Positions 17,241 to 29,105 of a DNA stretch of 40,559 nt are shown here, piece after piece; the first letter of the stretch is position 1; the number at the start of each line of letters is the position of its first letter. A program made the position numbers and the translations under genes. Source of the DNA: Bradyrhizobium oropedii (GTDB lineage Bacteria > Pseudomonadota > Alphaproteobacteria > Rhizobiales > Xanthobacteraceae). The notes beneath the pieces are model-generated. The model saw only the letters and a program-made list of their open reading frames with translations, searched no databases and was not told the DNA's origin. The stretch spans positions 1 through 40,559 of the forward strand of contig NZ_JACMYO010000066.1 of assembly GCF_020889685.1 (NCBI RefSeq). The letters are read 5' to 3'.

Positions 17241-17514
17241 AGGTCTCTTGGTACTCTGTGCCCTCTTGCTCGGGTACGCCGACCTCGTGTCGACCAACGT
17301 GATCCTGGATCTCGGATTGGGCGAGCTGAACCCGTTCATGCATCTGGCTCAGACGTGGTTCGGCGTGTGGTGGCTGGTGCCCAAGCTGGGCTTGACGTTT
17401 GTCATCACGTGGCTGCTTTGGCGCAGCAACAACGTCTACAACATCGCGCTTGTCGTCGCCTTCTGCTCGACGCCCGTCCTGAACAACCTCGCCATCATCG
17501 CGGGCACGAACTGA
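17227..17514 (+). CDS. small membrane protein, DUF5658-like
   Basis: 95 residues with three hydrophobic segments. The pattern 'ADLVSTNVILDLGLGELNPF' resembles DUF5658, in which an Asp-x-x-x-Thr in helix 1 is followed by Glu-x-Asn-Pro after the loop. Function is unknown. Its ATG is 14 nt inside the hydroxylase gene, so the two are probably made from one message and may act on the same lipid process; that link is inference. Confidence 0.72.
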   Translation: MNWVKGLLVLCALLLGYADLVSTNVILDLGLGELNPFMHLAQTWFGVWWLVPKLGLTFVITWLLWRSNNVYNIALVVAFCSTPVLNNLAIIAGTN

Positions 17515-17551
17515 ACCAGCCAACTTTCTCAGTAGCCGCGTCGCCAGGCTT

Positions 17552-17572
17552 GGCCGGATCTGACTTCCGGCC
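17552..17572. terminator. hairpin between convergent genes
   Basis: GGCCGGA (17552-17558) and TCCGGCC (17566-17572) pair perfectly around a 7-nt loop, between the DUF5658-like gene (plus) and the radical SAM gene (minus). There is no T-tract on either side, so it is only a candidate bidirectional end. Confidence 0.4.
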
Positions 17573-17584
17573 GCCGATGGCTTC

Positions 17585-19615
<2,031 letters not shown>

Positions 19616-19917
19616 GGCGACCACGCATAAGACGCCGGCGTCGTGAATTCAACCAATCAGCGTGCCGCCTGGCCCGATCGCGTGTTGCGCTTCCCGACAG
19701 GTTCCGGGCCGGCCCAACGGGGCGGGGACGGCGACCGGCAAATCATGCCGATATCTCAATGGCATAAAAGATGATCGCCGGGCCTCCCGATCTGGCGACC
19801 GGATGAATGCGTGCGGGTTGCTTGAGGATGCAATCTCGATCGGATCCGTAGAACCTGCTCGGCATATCCGGCGACAAACACCCGGAGATCGCCATCAACG
19901 CGGTCCGGGAGAGCGAA
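19616..19917. other. intergenic region without a recognised gene
   Basis: Divergent gap of about 300 nt between the radical SAM gene and the SH3-like gene. It must hold the promoters for both, but no box pair stands out, and no RNA gene or repeat was recognised. Confidence 0.4.
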
Positions 19918-20298
19918 ATGATGTCGGACAGATCGGTCCTCGCCAGCATGGTCTGCACCGCCGTGATGCTCGGTGCGCTCGGCGCATCCGTGCACGCGCA
20001 GACGCCGTCGAGTTGCAAGGAGCCGAAGACCGGCACCAATCGCGTCCCGATATTCTCGCCACCGCTTGCCAATGTGGTGACGGGCAGCGGGCGGCTGCAG
20101 TTCTACTCGGCGCCGAATCTCCACTGTCCGATCAGCGGGGTGTTCGTGATTCCGAACGACGAGCTCGTCGCCTATGCGCAAACCAACGATGGCTGGTCGT
20201 CGGTGATGTACCTCAATCCGCGCGGCGGCGACGACGTCTCGGGTTGGGTGAGGTCGGCGAGATTGAAGGCGACCGGAACCGTCGGTCCAAAGCAGTAG
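19918..20298 (+). CDS. small exported SH3-like protein
   Basis: 126 residues starting at tandem ATG codons, with a signal peptide ending near 'ASVHAQ' (about residue 28). The mature protein has two cysteines (one just after the signal peptide, one in 'APNLHCPI') that could form a disulfide. It also shows a bacterial SH3-type pattern: 'GRLQFYSAPN...', 'VIPNDELVAYAQTNDGWSSV' and 'GWVRSARL'. SH3-like domains outside the cytoplasm usually bind cell wall or protein ligands. A GC hairpin follows about 37 nt after the stop. A single-gene unit. Confidence 0.72.
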   Translation: MMSDRSVLASMVCTAVMLGALGASVHAQTPSSCKEPKTGTNRVPIFSPPLANVVTGSGRLQFYSAPNLHCPISGVFVIPNDELVAYAQTNDGWSSVMYLNPRGGDDVSGWVRSARLKATGTVGPKQ

Positions 20299-20334
20299 CG
20301 GCGAACCGGGTCGCAGCGAATGCGGCTCCCATGG

Positions 20335-20352
20335 CGTGGCCGGCAGGCCACG
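20335..20352. terminator. GC-rich hairpin between convergent genes
   Basis: CGTGGCC (20335-20341) and GGCCACG (20346-20352) form a perfect 7-bp stem with a 4-nt loop, between the SH3-like gene and the end of the ABC ATPase gene. No clear T-tract. Confidence 0.4.
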
Positions 20353-20371
20353 ACGCATGTCTCTTGCGGCG

Positions 20372-21864
<1,493 letters not shown>

Positions 21865-21868
<4 letters not shown>

Positions 21869-22962
21869 GAGCCTGTCTCCTCGGCAAGCCCGGCGAGGGG
21901 CAGTTTCAGGACGCGGCCCGGTCCCTTGGCGATCAGCACAAGGTCGCTGCCCAGCTCGAGCGCGGCGACGACGCCGTGATTGACGCCGTCGACCCGGCTA
22001 TGCAGCGAGTACAGCGGCTTGCCGTCTTCGCTCAGCCGGACGACGAGGCCATAGGAACGCGGCGGGGCCCACGGCTTGATGACGCCCATCGTCTTGATGT
22101 GCGCGCCCTGCATCGGCTCCTTGAACGAGAAGCCCGAGCGCAGCCGCGGCGCCACCCAATAGGCCGGATCGATCTCGGCCATCATGCGGCGCCGGTAGGC
22201 CGGCTCGCGCAGCACGAACTCGACCAGCTGGGTGCGCGCGGTGAACGCCGTCAGCCAGTAGCCGCCTCCTGCAGCCTTCGACAGCCGCGACGGATAGACC
22301 GGCAGGTGACCGAGCACGGTCTGCGGCGGTCGCCCATCGGCAACGAGGACGAGACGATGCCGCCAGCTCTCGCTGACCAGCACCCCGTCGCCGCGCGCGC
22401 AGGCGCCGAAGGCGTAGCCGAGTTTTGAGGCCAGCGGCTTTACCGACCTCGCCTTGGGGTCGAGCCGGAACACGCGGCCGTTCCGGTTGAGCTCCATCAG
22501 GTCGCGCGCCCAATCGTCGACGCCGCAGGTCGCCGAGCCATCGGTCGCGATCAGGGTGCCGTCGCCCGCTGGTGTCAATGCGTTGATCGCATTGAAGGCG
22601 GCGTCGCTGAACCTCACGCTCGGCTCGCCCGAGGTGGGATTGGCGTAGAGCCGTACCTCGCGGCCACCGAGCGCAACGGCGATGCCTCCGTCGGCGAGTG
22701 CACACAGCGCCGAAATCGGTTGCTCGAAGCTGCGCAACTCGGTCGCGACACTGCCGTCGAGCCGTAGCAGGCGCCGGCCGTCCGCGACATACAGGTTGCG
22801 GCCGTCGGTTGCGAGATCCTCGAGCGCCTCGCATTCCAGCAAGGTCGTCGCGGACTCCAGCTTTTGATTGGGCTTCAGCGCGCCGTCGAACGACGGCACG
22901 GTGATGGTGGCCTCGCCGCGGCCGAGAAAGCGGTTGGCGAATTCCCTGACGGCCGCGATCAC
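21865..22962 (-). CDS. strictosidine-synthase-like / SMP-30-like beta-propeller protein
   Basis: A 365-residue protein without signal peptide or membrane helix, hence probably cytosolic. Repeated 'LYVADGRRLLRLDG'-type blades indicate a six-bladed propeller. The block 'HLPVYPSRLSKAAGGGYWLT' matches in position the family's 'LPGYPDNI..NYWLAL' seen in the neighbouring fusion protein, but with the key 'GYPDN' changed to 'VYPSR'. The C-terminal blade contains 'YSLHSRVDGVNHGVVAALEL'. It overlaps both neighbours by 4 nt. It is probably a divergent partner of the fused propeller; whether it is still catalytic is unclear. Confidence 0.75.
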
Positions 22963-25076
22963 GACAGCTTCCCCCAGCGCTTGTCATACTGCACGAAGTT
23001 CGGGTCGGCGTTCTCCAACTTGTAACGGCCGATCCGGTTGTTCATGATGCCGCCGAGATAGAGATAGCCGCGATGCTCCCGCATCGAGGTGATCATCGGA
23101 TGGTTCTCGCCGCGCAGGTCCCAGAACGATTCGAGGATCTTGCCCTGCTCGTTGAACTTGACGACGCAGCCGGTGTTGATGTTCGGGAATAGCCACTCGT
23201 CGACCGGGACACGCTTGGCCATGCGGCGGCGGAAGCCGGGCATCTTCCAGGCGAGGTCGAGCGACGGACTGCGCATGCCGACCAATGCCAGCCAGTAATT
23301 GCCGTCTGAGGCGAGATTGATGTTATCAGGATAGCCCGGCAAATTGTCCATCACCACTTCGACCTGGCCCTTCTTCGGCCCCGCGAACCACAGCCGCTTG
23401 ATCGAGCAGCCGAAGGTTTCGGCGAACAGGATCGACTGGCCGTCGCTGGCGACGCAGATGCCGTTGGGGAATTTGAGGCCGCGCAGCGCGGTATGGGTGG
23501 CGCCGGTCTTGGTGTCGTAGCAGATGATGCGGCCGTTGCCGCGGGCCTCGAGGCCGTCGATCGGCCATTCGTCCATCTCGTAGCGGACGGTGGCTTCCGA
23601 GAAGAAGATCAGGCCGTCGTCGGTGATGTCGAGGTCGTCGGCCAGCCGCAGACGGCTGTCGTCGTTCACCGAATGCATGCTGCGGTTGGTCTCGTCGGTC
23701 GCCTTCTCCACGGTGCCGTCGGGCGTGATGCGGTACAGACCCATGCCGCCGATGCAGACATAGAGATTGTCCTGCCGGTCGAACGCCATGCCGAGCGGCT
23801 GACCGCCGATATGGGCGAACACCTCCATCCGCTGATAGTCCGGCGCGAAGAAGCGCATGATATCGCCATGGCGCGAGCCGGCGTAGAGATTGTTGTTGCG
23901 ATCGAGGATCACGTCCTCCGGCGCCTCGATGCGGCCGAGGCCGATCAATTCGACGTCGCGCAGCTTGTCGTTCTGCTCGAACGGGCCGCCCTGGCCGATC
24001 TCGGTGGCCGGAGGCGGCGGCAGCGCGTGATAGGTCGGCGCGACGTAGACCTTGCTGATGATGCGGGTGCGGTTCTTCTGCCAGCGGATGTCGACCATGG
24101 CGGCGATCAGCAGGATGCCTGCGAGCGCCATGCGGTTGATGCCACCGCGCGCATTGAGCGTGGTCAGGCCGTTGGTGATCAAGAGCACGATCAGCACTCC
24201 GACCAGCGATTTGGCGACCGAGCCCTTGCCGCCGCCGAGCGTGATGCCGCCGAGCACGGTCGCGGTCAGCACGATCACCTCGAGGCCGACGCCGATGTCG
24301 CCGCCGACGGTGCCGAGCCGTGCTGCAAAGAACAGCGCGGCGATGCTGGTCAGCACACCGCTTGCGACATAACAGAGCGCGATGGTGCGGCGAACCGGAA
24401 TGCCGGAATTGTAGGCCGAGCGGCGCGAGCCGCCGATCGCGGTGATGTGCCAGCCCGGGCGCAGTCGCGTCATGAAGATATGGCCGAAGATCGCGATCGC
24501 GATATAGACCAGCGCGACGCTCGGAATGCCGAACACGTCGCCGCCGCCGATGAAATTCCACGAGGGGATGTCGGGAAAGGCCGCGGCGATCGAATTGGAG
24601 TAGCGCTGGATCAGCAGATCGAACGCCGAACGGTAGATGATTAGGGTGATCAGCGTGGTGATGAAGGCACGTAGCCGCAAGTATCCGATCAGGACGCCGT
24701 TGACCGCGCCGAGCAGTGCGCCGCAGGCGAGGGTGGCCACCACCACCGCAGGCACCGGCCAATTCAGCACGTCGAGCAGATAGAGCGCGCAGAAATCCGT
24801 CAGTGCGAAGATCGATCCGACCGACAGATCGATGCCGCCGACGATGACCACCAGGGCCATGCCGAGCCCGATGAAGCCGATCTCGCCGGCCTGCCGCGCG
24901 GTGTCGGCAAGGCTCGCCGGCGACAGGAAGTGGTCGATGGAGCGGCTGAGCGCGAAACCGACGATCAGGAGCAGGATCACCGGAATTGCGGTCTCGGTCC
25001 ATCGCTTGGACAGGATCTCGCCGAGGAGATGATCCGGCCAGTAGCGGTAACGCAGGCTCGTCAAGGTGTCGCGCAT
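22959..25076 (-). CDS. ABC sugar permease fused to strictosidine-synthase-like propeller
   Basis: About 705 residues. The N-terminal part (to about 330) is a complete RbsC-type permease with 'LGMALVVIVGGIDLSVGSIF' and 'TVLGGITLGGGKGSVAKSL'. After a Pro-rich linker ('HALPPPPATE') comes a propeller of about 340 residues with family blocks 'LKFPNGICVASDGQSILFAE', 'KRLWFAGPKKGQVEVVMDNL' and 'PGYPDNINLASDGNYWLAL', as in strictosidine synthase/APMAP and SMP-30 lactonases. Start chosen at ATG 25076 because GGA lies 6 nt upstream; in-frame starts at 25082, 25142 and 25145 are possible. The fusion physically couples uptake to a hydrolase-like domain. Substrate unknown. Confidence 0.85.
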   Translation of the reverse strand: MRDTLTSLRYRYWPDHLLGEILSKRWTETAIPVILLLIVGFALSRSIDHFLSPASLADTARQAGEIGFIGLGMALVVIVGGIDLSVGSIFALTDFCALYLLDVLNWPVPAVVVATLACGALLGAVNGVLIGYLRLRAFITTLITLIIYRSAFDLLIQRYSNSIAAAFPDIPSWNFIGGGDVFGIPSVALVYIAIAIFGHIFMTRLRPGWHITAIGGSRRSAYNSGIPVRRTIALCYVASGVLTSIAALFFAARLGTVGGDIGVGLEVIVLTATVLGGITLGGGKGSVAKSLVGVLIVLLITNGLTTLNARGGINRMALAGILLIAAMVDIRWQKNRTRIISKVYVAPTYHALPPPPATEIGQGGPFEQNDKLRDVELIGLGRIEAPEDVILDRNNNLYAGSRHGDIMRFFAPDYQRMEVFAHIGGQPLGMAFDRQDNLYVCIGGMGLYRITPDGTVEKATDETNRSMHSVNDDSRLRLADDLDITDDGLIFFSEATVRYEMDEWPIDGLEARGNGRIICYDTKTGATHTALRGLKFPNGICVASDGQSILFAETFGCSIKRLWFAGPKKGQVEVVMDNLPGYPDNINLASDGNYWLALVGMRSPSLDLAWKMPGFRRRMAKRVPVDEWLFPNINTGCVVKFNEQGKILESFWDLRGENHPMITSMREHRGYLYLGGIMNNRIGRYKLENADPNFVQYDKRWGKLS

Positions 25077-25160
25077 CGGCATTCCAGCAAGGCGTTCGAT
25101 TTTCTGAGAGATCGACGTCCCGGGCCAGATCGCCCGGGACATCAAGCGGGAATGGCCGGA

Positions 25161-26176
25161 CTATTTCTTCAGGTCGCTGAGATTCCAGCACGCGGTCTGG
25201 CTGTCCGCGTTCTCCTTGGTGATCGGAATCAGGGTCGTGTATTCCGAACCCTTGATCGAGCCGGCCTTGGCGCCGGACGACAGCAGCCATTTGATCGTGC
25301 CGGCCATCTGCGCGGCCTGGGTCGGCAGTCGTAGCTCATGTTGAGGTCGAAGGCGCCGGACTTCACCAGCTCGCAGGCGCCCTTGCGCTCGCCACCGCCG
25401 GAGGTCGCGACGAACACCTTGCCGGTCAGGCCGGCTTCCTTCACCGCCGCGGCGGTGCCGATGTCCATGCCGTCCCAGAAGCCGACGATGCCGCAGAGAT
25501 CAGGATTCTGCTTCAGCACCGTCTGGGTGATCGCCTTGGCTTTCGCGGCATCCCAGTCGGCTGCCTGGCTCGAGACCACCTTGATCTCGGGATGCTTGGC
25601 GAGCACGTTCTCGACGCCCTTGAGCGTGTAGGCGCTGGCAGCCGCCGAGAGTGCGCCCTGCACGATGGCGATCTTGTTGGACTTGCCCTGGCAGGCCTTG
25701 ACCACCGCTTCAGTGTCCTTCTCGCCGATCTCGATCCAGTTGGCGCCGACAAAGGCCGAAGAGCGATAGGCCGATCCCATGTTGATCTGGATGACGTAGA
25801 TGCCTTCGTTCTCGGCGCGTTGCAGCAGCTTGGCGTAGGTCTGCACGTCCGGATTGTGGATCACCATCACGGCCGGTTTCTCGGAGATCAGCGAGGTCAC
25901 CGCCTGCGCGCCGGCATTGGTGTTCCAGTTGGGATCGCGGATCTCGAACTTCACGCCGAGAGGCTCGAGCTCCTTCTTCAGGCCGGCGTACCAGCCTTCG
26001 GTGAGGTCGAAATTCATGGCCACCGGAACGTAGGCCACCGTCTTGCCGGCGAGGGCCTCCTTGAACGGCTTCTGGAACGGCTCGTCGAGGCCCTGCTGGG
26101 CCAGAGCCGGGGCGGCGATGGCTGCAAGTCCGAATGCGGCGGCGATCACCTTGGCAGTCCTGACAGCGTACTTCAT
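25161..26176 (-). pseudogene. periplasmic sugar-binding protein, frameshifted near its C-terminus
   Basis: Type 1 periplasmic binding protein of a CUT2 transporter, with signal peptide 'MKYAVRTAKVIAAAFGLAAI..ALA' and a strong GGAGG site 7 nt before the ATG. The frame is intact to 'SGAFDLNMSYD' (about residue 283) and then shifts. Read straight on, it gives a Arg/Pro-rich tail ending at 25229. In the next frame from about 25328 a normal ending appears: 'LPTQAAQMAGTIKWLLSSGA' through 'SQTACWNLSDLKK' and a TAG at 25161. One missing base (a C in the coding strand, around 25327-25329) explains both. True mutation or sequence error cannot be told apart here. It is cotranscribed with both permeases. 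Confidence 0.82.
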
Positions 26177-26216
26177 TGCTTCCTCCTTGGTCGTGTTGAT
26201 CTTGTTGTGGTCTGGT

Positions 26217-27188
26217 TCAGATGTCGCCCTGCTGTGCCGTTTCTTCGTTGCGCGGATTCAGGAATGAATCCGTGATGACGGCGAGCAGCAGGACGACACC
26301 CTTGACGAGGTTTTGTCCGGCGTAGGAGATGTCCATGATGGTCATGCCGTTCAGCATAGTGCCGATCAGCAGCGTGCCGATGACGACGTTGAGCACGCCG
26401 CCGCGGCCGCCCGACAGGCCGATGCCGCCGAGCACGACGACGAGAATGACGTCGTAGATCAGGGTCGAATTGAAGATGCGGGTCGGCATCGAGTTGACGG
26501 AGGCCGCCATCACCAGGCCCGCGAAGCAGCCGATCAGCGCCGCGACGACATATTGCAACACGATGATCGGGCGCGAGGGGATGCCGGTGACGCGGGCCGC
26601 GTGGGGATTGTCGCCGATCGCGTAGATATAGGCGCCCCAGCGTGTCTGGCGCAGCAGGAAGGCGACCACCACGCAGGCGATCGCAAACATCACGATCGAG
26701 GTCGGGATGCCGAGGATGGTGCCCTGTCCGAGTCGCTCGAAGCCCTTCATGCCGTCGCTCCACTGCACGACGTCGAGCTGAAACAATGCGGCCTGCCCGA
26801 GCCCGGCGAGCAGCAGGCCGGTCGCCAGCGTCGCAAACAGCGAAGGCACCTCGGCGTAGGCAATCAGCCAGCCATTGACCAGGCCGAAGGCGATCGTGAG
26901 CAGCACGGCGGTCAGCAGCGAGGCGGGCAGCGAGTGGCCGTTCTGCACCATTTGCAGCACGAGCCCGGGAGGGACTGCCAGCGCTGCGATCAGCGAGATA
27001 TCGATGCCGCGCCCGATCACGACGATCGCCATGGCAAGCCCGAGGATGCCGAGCACGGCGACGTTCTGCAGCAGCGTCAGCATGTTCTCCGGCGTCAGGA
27101 AGCCGTGCAGGAAAATCGAGAACGCCAGGAACAGCAAAGCAAATACGGCGAAGACGATCTCCTGTTGATTGAATCGCAATCGCTTCAT
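26217..27188 (-). CDS. ABC transporter permease, RbsC type
   Basis: 323 residues with about eight to ten membrane helices and the BPD_transp_2 pattern: 'LGLAMAIVVIGRGIDISLIA' near the N-terminus and 'VVVLGGIGLSGGRGGVLNVV' near the C-terminus. It pairs with the fused permease encoded two genes downstream, giving a heterodimeric membrane channel. It lies 40 nt upstream of the binding-protein gene and 19 nt downstream of the TetR gene. Substrate not deducible from sequence; a carbohydrate or polyol is usual for this class. Confidence 0.92.
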   Translation of the reverse strand: MKRLRFNQQEIVFAVFALLFLAFSIFLHGFLTPENMLTLLQNVAVLGILGLAMAIVVIGRGIDISLIAALAVPPGLVLQMVQNGHSLPASLLTAVLLTIAFGLVNGWLIAYAEVPSLFATLATGLLLAGLGQAALFQLDVVQWSDGMKGFERLGQGTILGIPTSIVMFAIACVVVAFLLRQTRWGAYIYAIGDNPHAARVTGIPSRPIIVLQYVVAALIGCFAGLVMAASVNSMPTRIFNSTLIYDVILVVVLGGIGLSGGRGGVLNVVIGTLLIGTMLNGMTIMDISYAGQNLVKGVVLLLAVITDSFLNPRNEETAQQGDI

Positions 27189-27207
27189 TGCCTCGTCCTT
27201 CCCGCCC

Positions 27208-27957
27208 TTATGGGTGCGCCGTCTGTCTGGATCTCGCGCGGGAGCCGGCCACGACGGTTCTGGGCCGCGTCCTGCCCGCGACCGCGGCGTCGACGAAGGC
27301 GCCGACGGCGTTGATGTAGGTCTCGATCGAGGTGCCGCGTCTGCGGTACTTGGCGCGTTTGACGTACCAATCCTGCAGCAGCGGCTTGATCAGCGAGGCC
27401 GTCAGCGTGACCTGATCGATCGCGAACACCCCGCTGGCGACACCCTGCTTGAGGACGTCGGCGATGATCTTCTCGGTCATCACCTCCATCTCGATGGCGC
27501 GCTGGCGCTCCGCGGGCGGAAACGACTTCGCTTCCATGAAGGAGAACACGAACCAGGGCTGCATCGCCTCGCTCATGCGGACATGGGTTGCGATGATCCA
27601 GTGCAGATGCTCGCGCGCATCCTGCTTCACGCTGGCGGGCGGCGCAGTGAGGACCTCCGCCGCCGTCTCGGCGACCTCGCCGAGGATCATCGCCAGCAGC
27701 GTCGGTTTGCTGTCGAAGTAAGTATAGAGACCGCCCATGCTGAGGCCCGAGGCCTCCGCGAGCTGGCGCAGCGTGGTGGCATGAAAGCCGTGCTTGTTGG
27801 AAAGCGTGAGCGTCGCGCCGATGATGCGCGTGAGGTTCGGAACGGCGAGATGCGTTTTCTGGACCCGGATGGAATCCCTGTGACGTTCGAGGATACGCGT
27901 GCAAAGCACGTCCATCGCGAACGCATTCGTCCCCGGCCGCTGACGCGCGAGACCCAC
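27208..27957 (-). CDS. TetR family transcriptional regulator
   Basis: About 249 residues. The DNA-binding helix-turn-helix is 'TLRQLAEASGLSMGGLYTYF', preceded by the usual first helix 'NLTRIIGATLTLSNKHGFHA'. The remainder is the helical ligand-binding domain. I prefer GTG at 27957 because a strong AGGGAGG site lies 4 nt before it. A TTG at 28032 and an ATG at 27915 are in frame and possible. It is the promoter-proximal gene of the ABC operon, so it probably represses that operon in response to the transported compound or a product. The first 60 residues precede the HTH, longer than average for the family. Confidence 0.85.
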   Translation of the reverse strand: MGLARQRPGTNAFAMDVLCTRILERHRDSIRVQKTHLAVPNLTRIIGATLTLSNKHGFHATTLRQLAEASGLSMGGLYTYFDSKPTLLAMILGEVAETAAEVLTAPPASVKQDAREHLHWIIATHVRMSEAMQPWFVFSFMEAKSFPPAERQRAIEMEVMTEKIIADVLKQGVASGVFAIDQVTLTASLIKPLLQDWYVKRAKYRRRGTSIETYINAVGAFVDAAVAGRTRPRTVVAGSRARSRQTAHP

Positions 27958-28334
27958 GTTGCCTCCCTGGCTATGTCCCCGGGCCGTTTCGTTTTGTTGC
28001 CGGTCCGGGCTGGGCTTGTCGCCCTTGATCAATTCCTAGCGCACGAAGCGGCGTTCGGAAAAGGGGGATGATCAATTTTTCTGAGAGAGCGCTCGCTCGT
28101 TTTTTGGCTCACTTCGGCTGCCGGCCTTGCGCTCGGAGCTTCCCGGGCCGGCGTCGGGAACTTTTTACGCTGAAAGGTCAGCACAAATTCCCGGCACTCT
28201 GGTCGATTGACAGGCCAGTTAGACGGCCGTCACATTCCAGATATAAAGAACGCAGGTTCGCTGGCCGGAAGGCAAACCCGCACAGACATGCTGGCCGAAT
28301 TTCACCCACGGTCACTTTGGGCCGAAGCAAGGTT
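27958..28334. other. divergent intergenic region between ABC operon and envelope locus
   Basis: About 375 nt separating the TetR start (minus) from the STN gene start (plus). It should carry promoters for both large units. There is a T-rich run near 28100-28116 ('cgttttttggc') after a GC-rich stretch, but I could not identify a convincing operator or box pair. Confidence 0.4.
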
Positions 28335-29105
28335 ATGACGGCAGTTGGATCATATGGCGCGTGCGGCGGTGCTGCGGTCGGCGTTGACGCTCTGGGAGCC
28401 TCCGCAAGGTCGCGGTATCTGCTCGGGATTTGCGCGGCGCTGTTGATCGGCAGCATCTGCGCGGTTGCCGCGCAGCAGCGCGAGACCGTTGCCGCATCCA
28501 CGTCGATCGAGTTCAACATTCCCGCACAGCAGCTTGCCGGCGCGCTACAGGCTTATGGCGAACGCACCGGCGTTCAGGTGCTTTACGAAAGCAATTCTGC
28601 AACCGGCCGGAAGTCGGCGCCGGTCGAAGGAACCCTCACGCCTGAGGAGGCATTGAACCTGCTTCTGAAGGGAACCGATCTGAAGGTCCAGTACATTCGC
28701 CCGGACGCCATCACGCTGGCTTCGCGCAGCGCGCGCGCCGACCGGCCGCCGGCGAGCCCGCTTCTGACCGCGGATCTGTCGCTGGGCACGCTGCAGGTGC
28801 GTGCGACCAATGACGGCAACGACGTCGGCGCGCTGCGCGACTACAGCGAGAGCCTGCAGCTCGACATTCAAAAGGCGCTGCAGAAGAATATCGGGTCCCG
28901 CGGCGGCAGCTATCAGCTCGTCGTCGATCTGTGGATCGATCCCTTACGCACGATTCAGCGAACCCAGCTGTTGCGGTCGACCGGCGATCAGCACCGCGAT
29001 GCGGCGGTGACCGCAGCGCTGCAAGGACTGACCGTGAGCCGAACGACGCCCACGAATGCGTCGCAGCCGGTGCGGATCGCGATCCGGGTGAAATCGTTTC
29101 AATGA
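28335..29105 (+). CDS. exported STN domain protein with TonB-C-like C-terminal domain
   Basis: 256 residues. A basic N-terminus with a membrane helix or signal peptide (about 27-47, ending 'AVAAQ') is followed by an STN domain (about 56-133: 'FNIPAQQLAGALQAYGERTG', 'VEGTLTPEEALNLLLKGTDL'). The C-terminal region (about 170-256) resembles a TonB C-terminal domain: 'LQLDIQKALQKNIG', 'YQLVVDLWIDPLRTIQRTQL', 'STGDQHRDAAVTAALQGL'. STN domains in FecA-type receptors contact the anti-sigma FecR, but here no barrel is attached. ATG 28335 is chosen for the export signal directly after it. It overlaps tonB by 4 nt. I infer a soluble or anchored signal transducer; the architecture is unusual. Confidence 0.85.
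   Translation: MTAVGSYGACGGAAVGVDALGASARSRYLLGICAALLIGSICAVAAQQRETVAASTSIEFNIPAQQLAGALQAYGERTGVQVLYESNSATGRKSAPVEGTLTPEEALNLLLKGTDLKVQYIRPDAITLASRSARADRPPASPLLTADLSLGTLQVRATNDGNDVGALRDYSESLQLDIQKALQKNIGSRGGSYQLVVDLWIDPLRTIQRTQLLRSTGDQHRDAAVTAALQGLTVSRTTPTNASQPVRIAIRVKSFQ

Noticed and set aside
15505..17514. Genomic island inserted at tRNA-Arg
   Set aside because: I found no second copy of the tRNA 3' end within the window and no integrase gene, so there is no att-site evidence. Only lower GC in two genes supports transfer.
28068..28334. Upstream extension of the STN gene by 89 codons
   Set aside because: The extension is Arg/Pro/His-rich without family character and would hide the export signal. 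ATG 28335 places the hydrophobic segment where a signal peptide or anchor should be.
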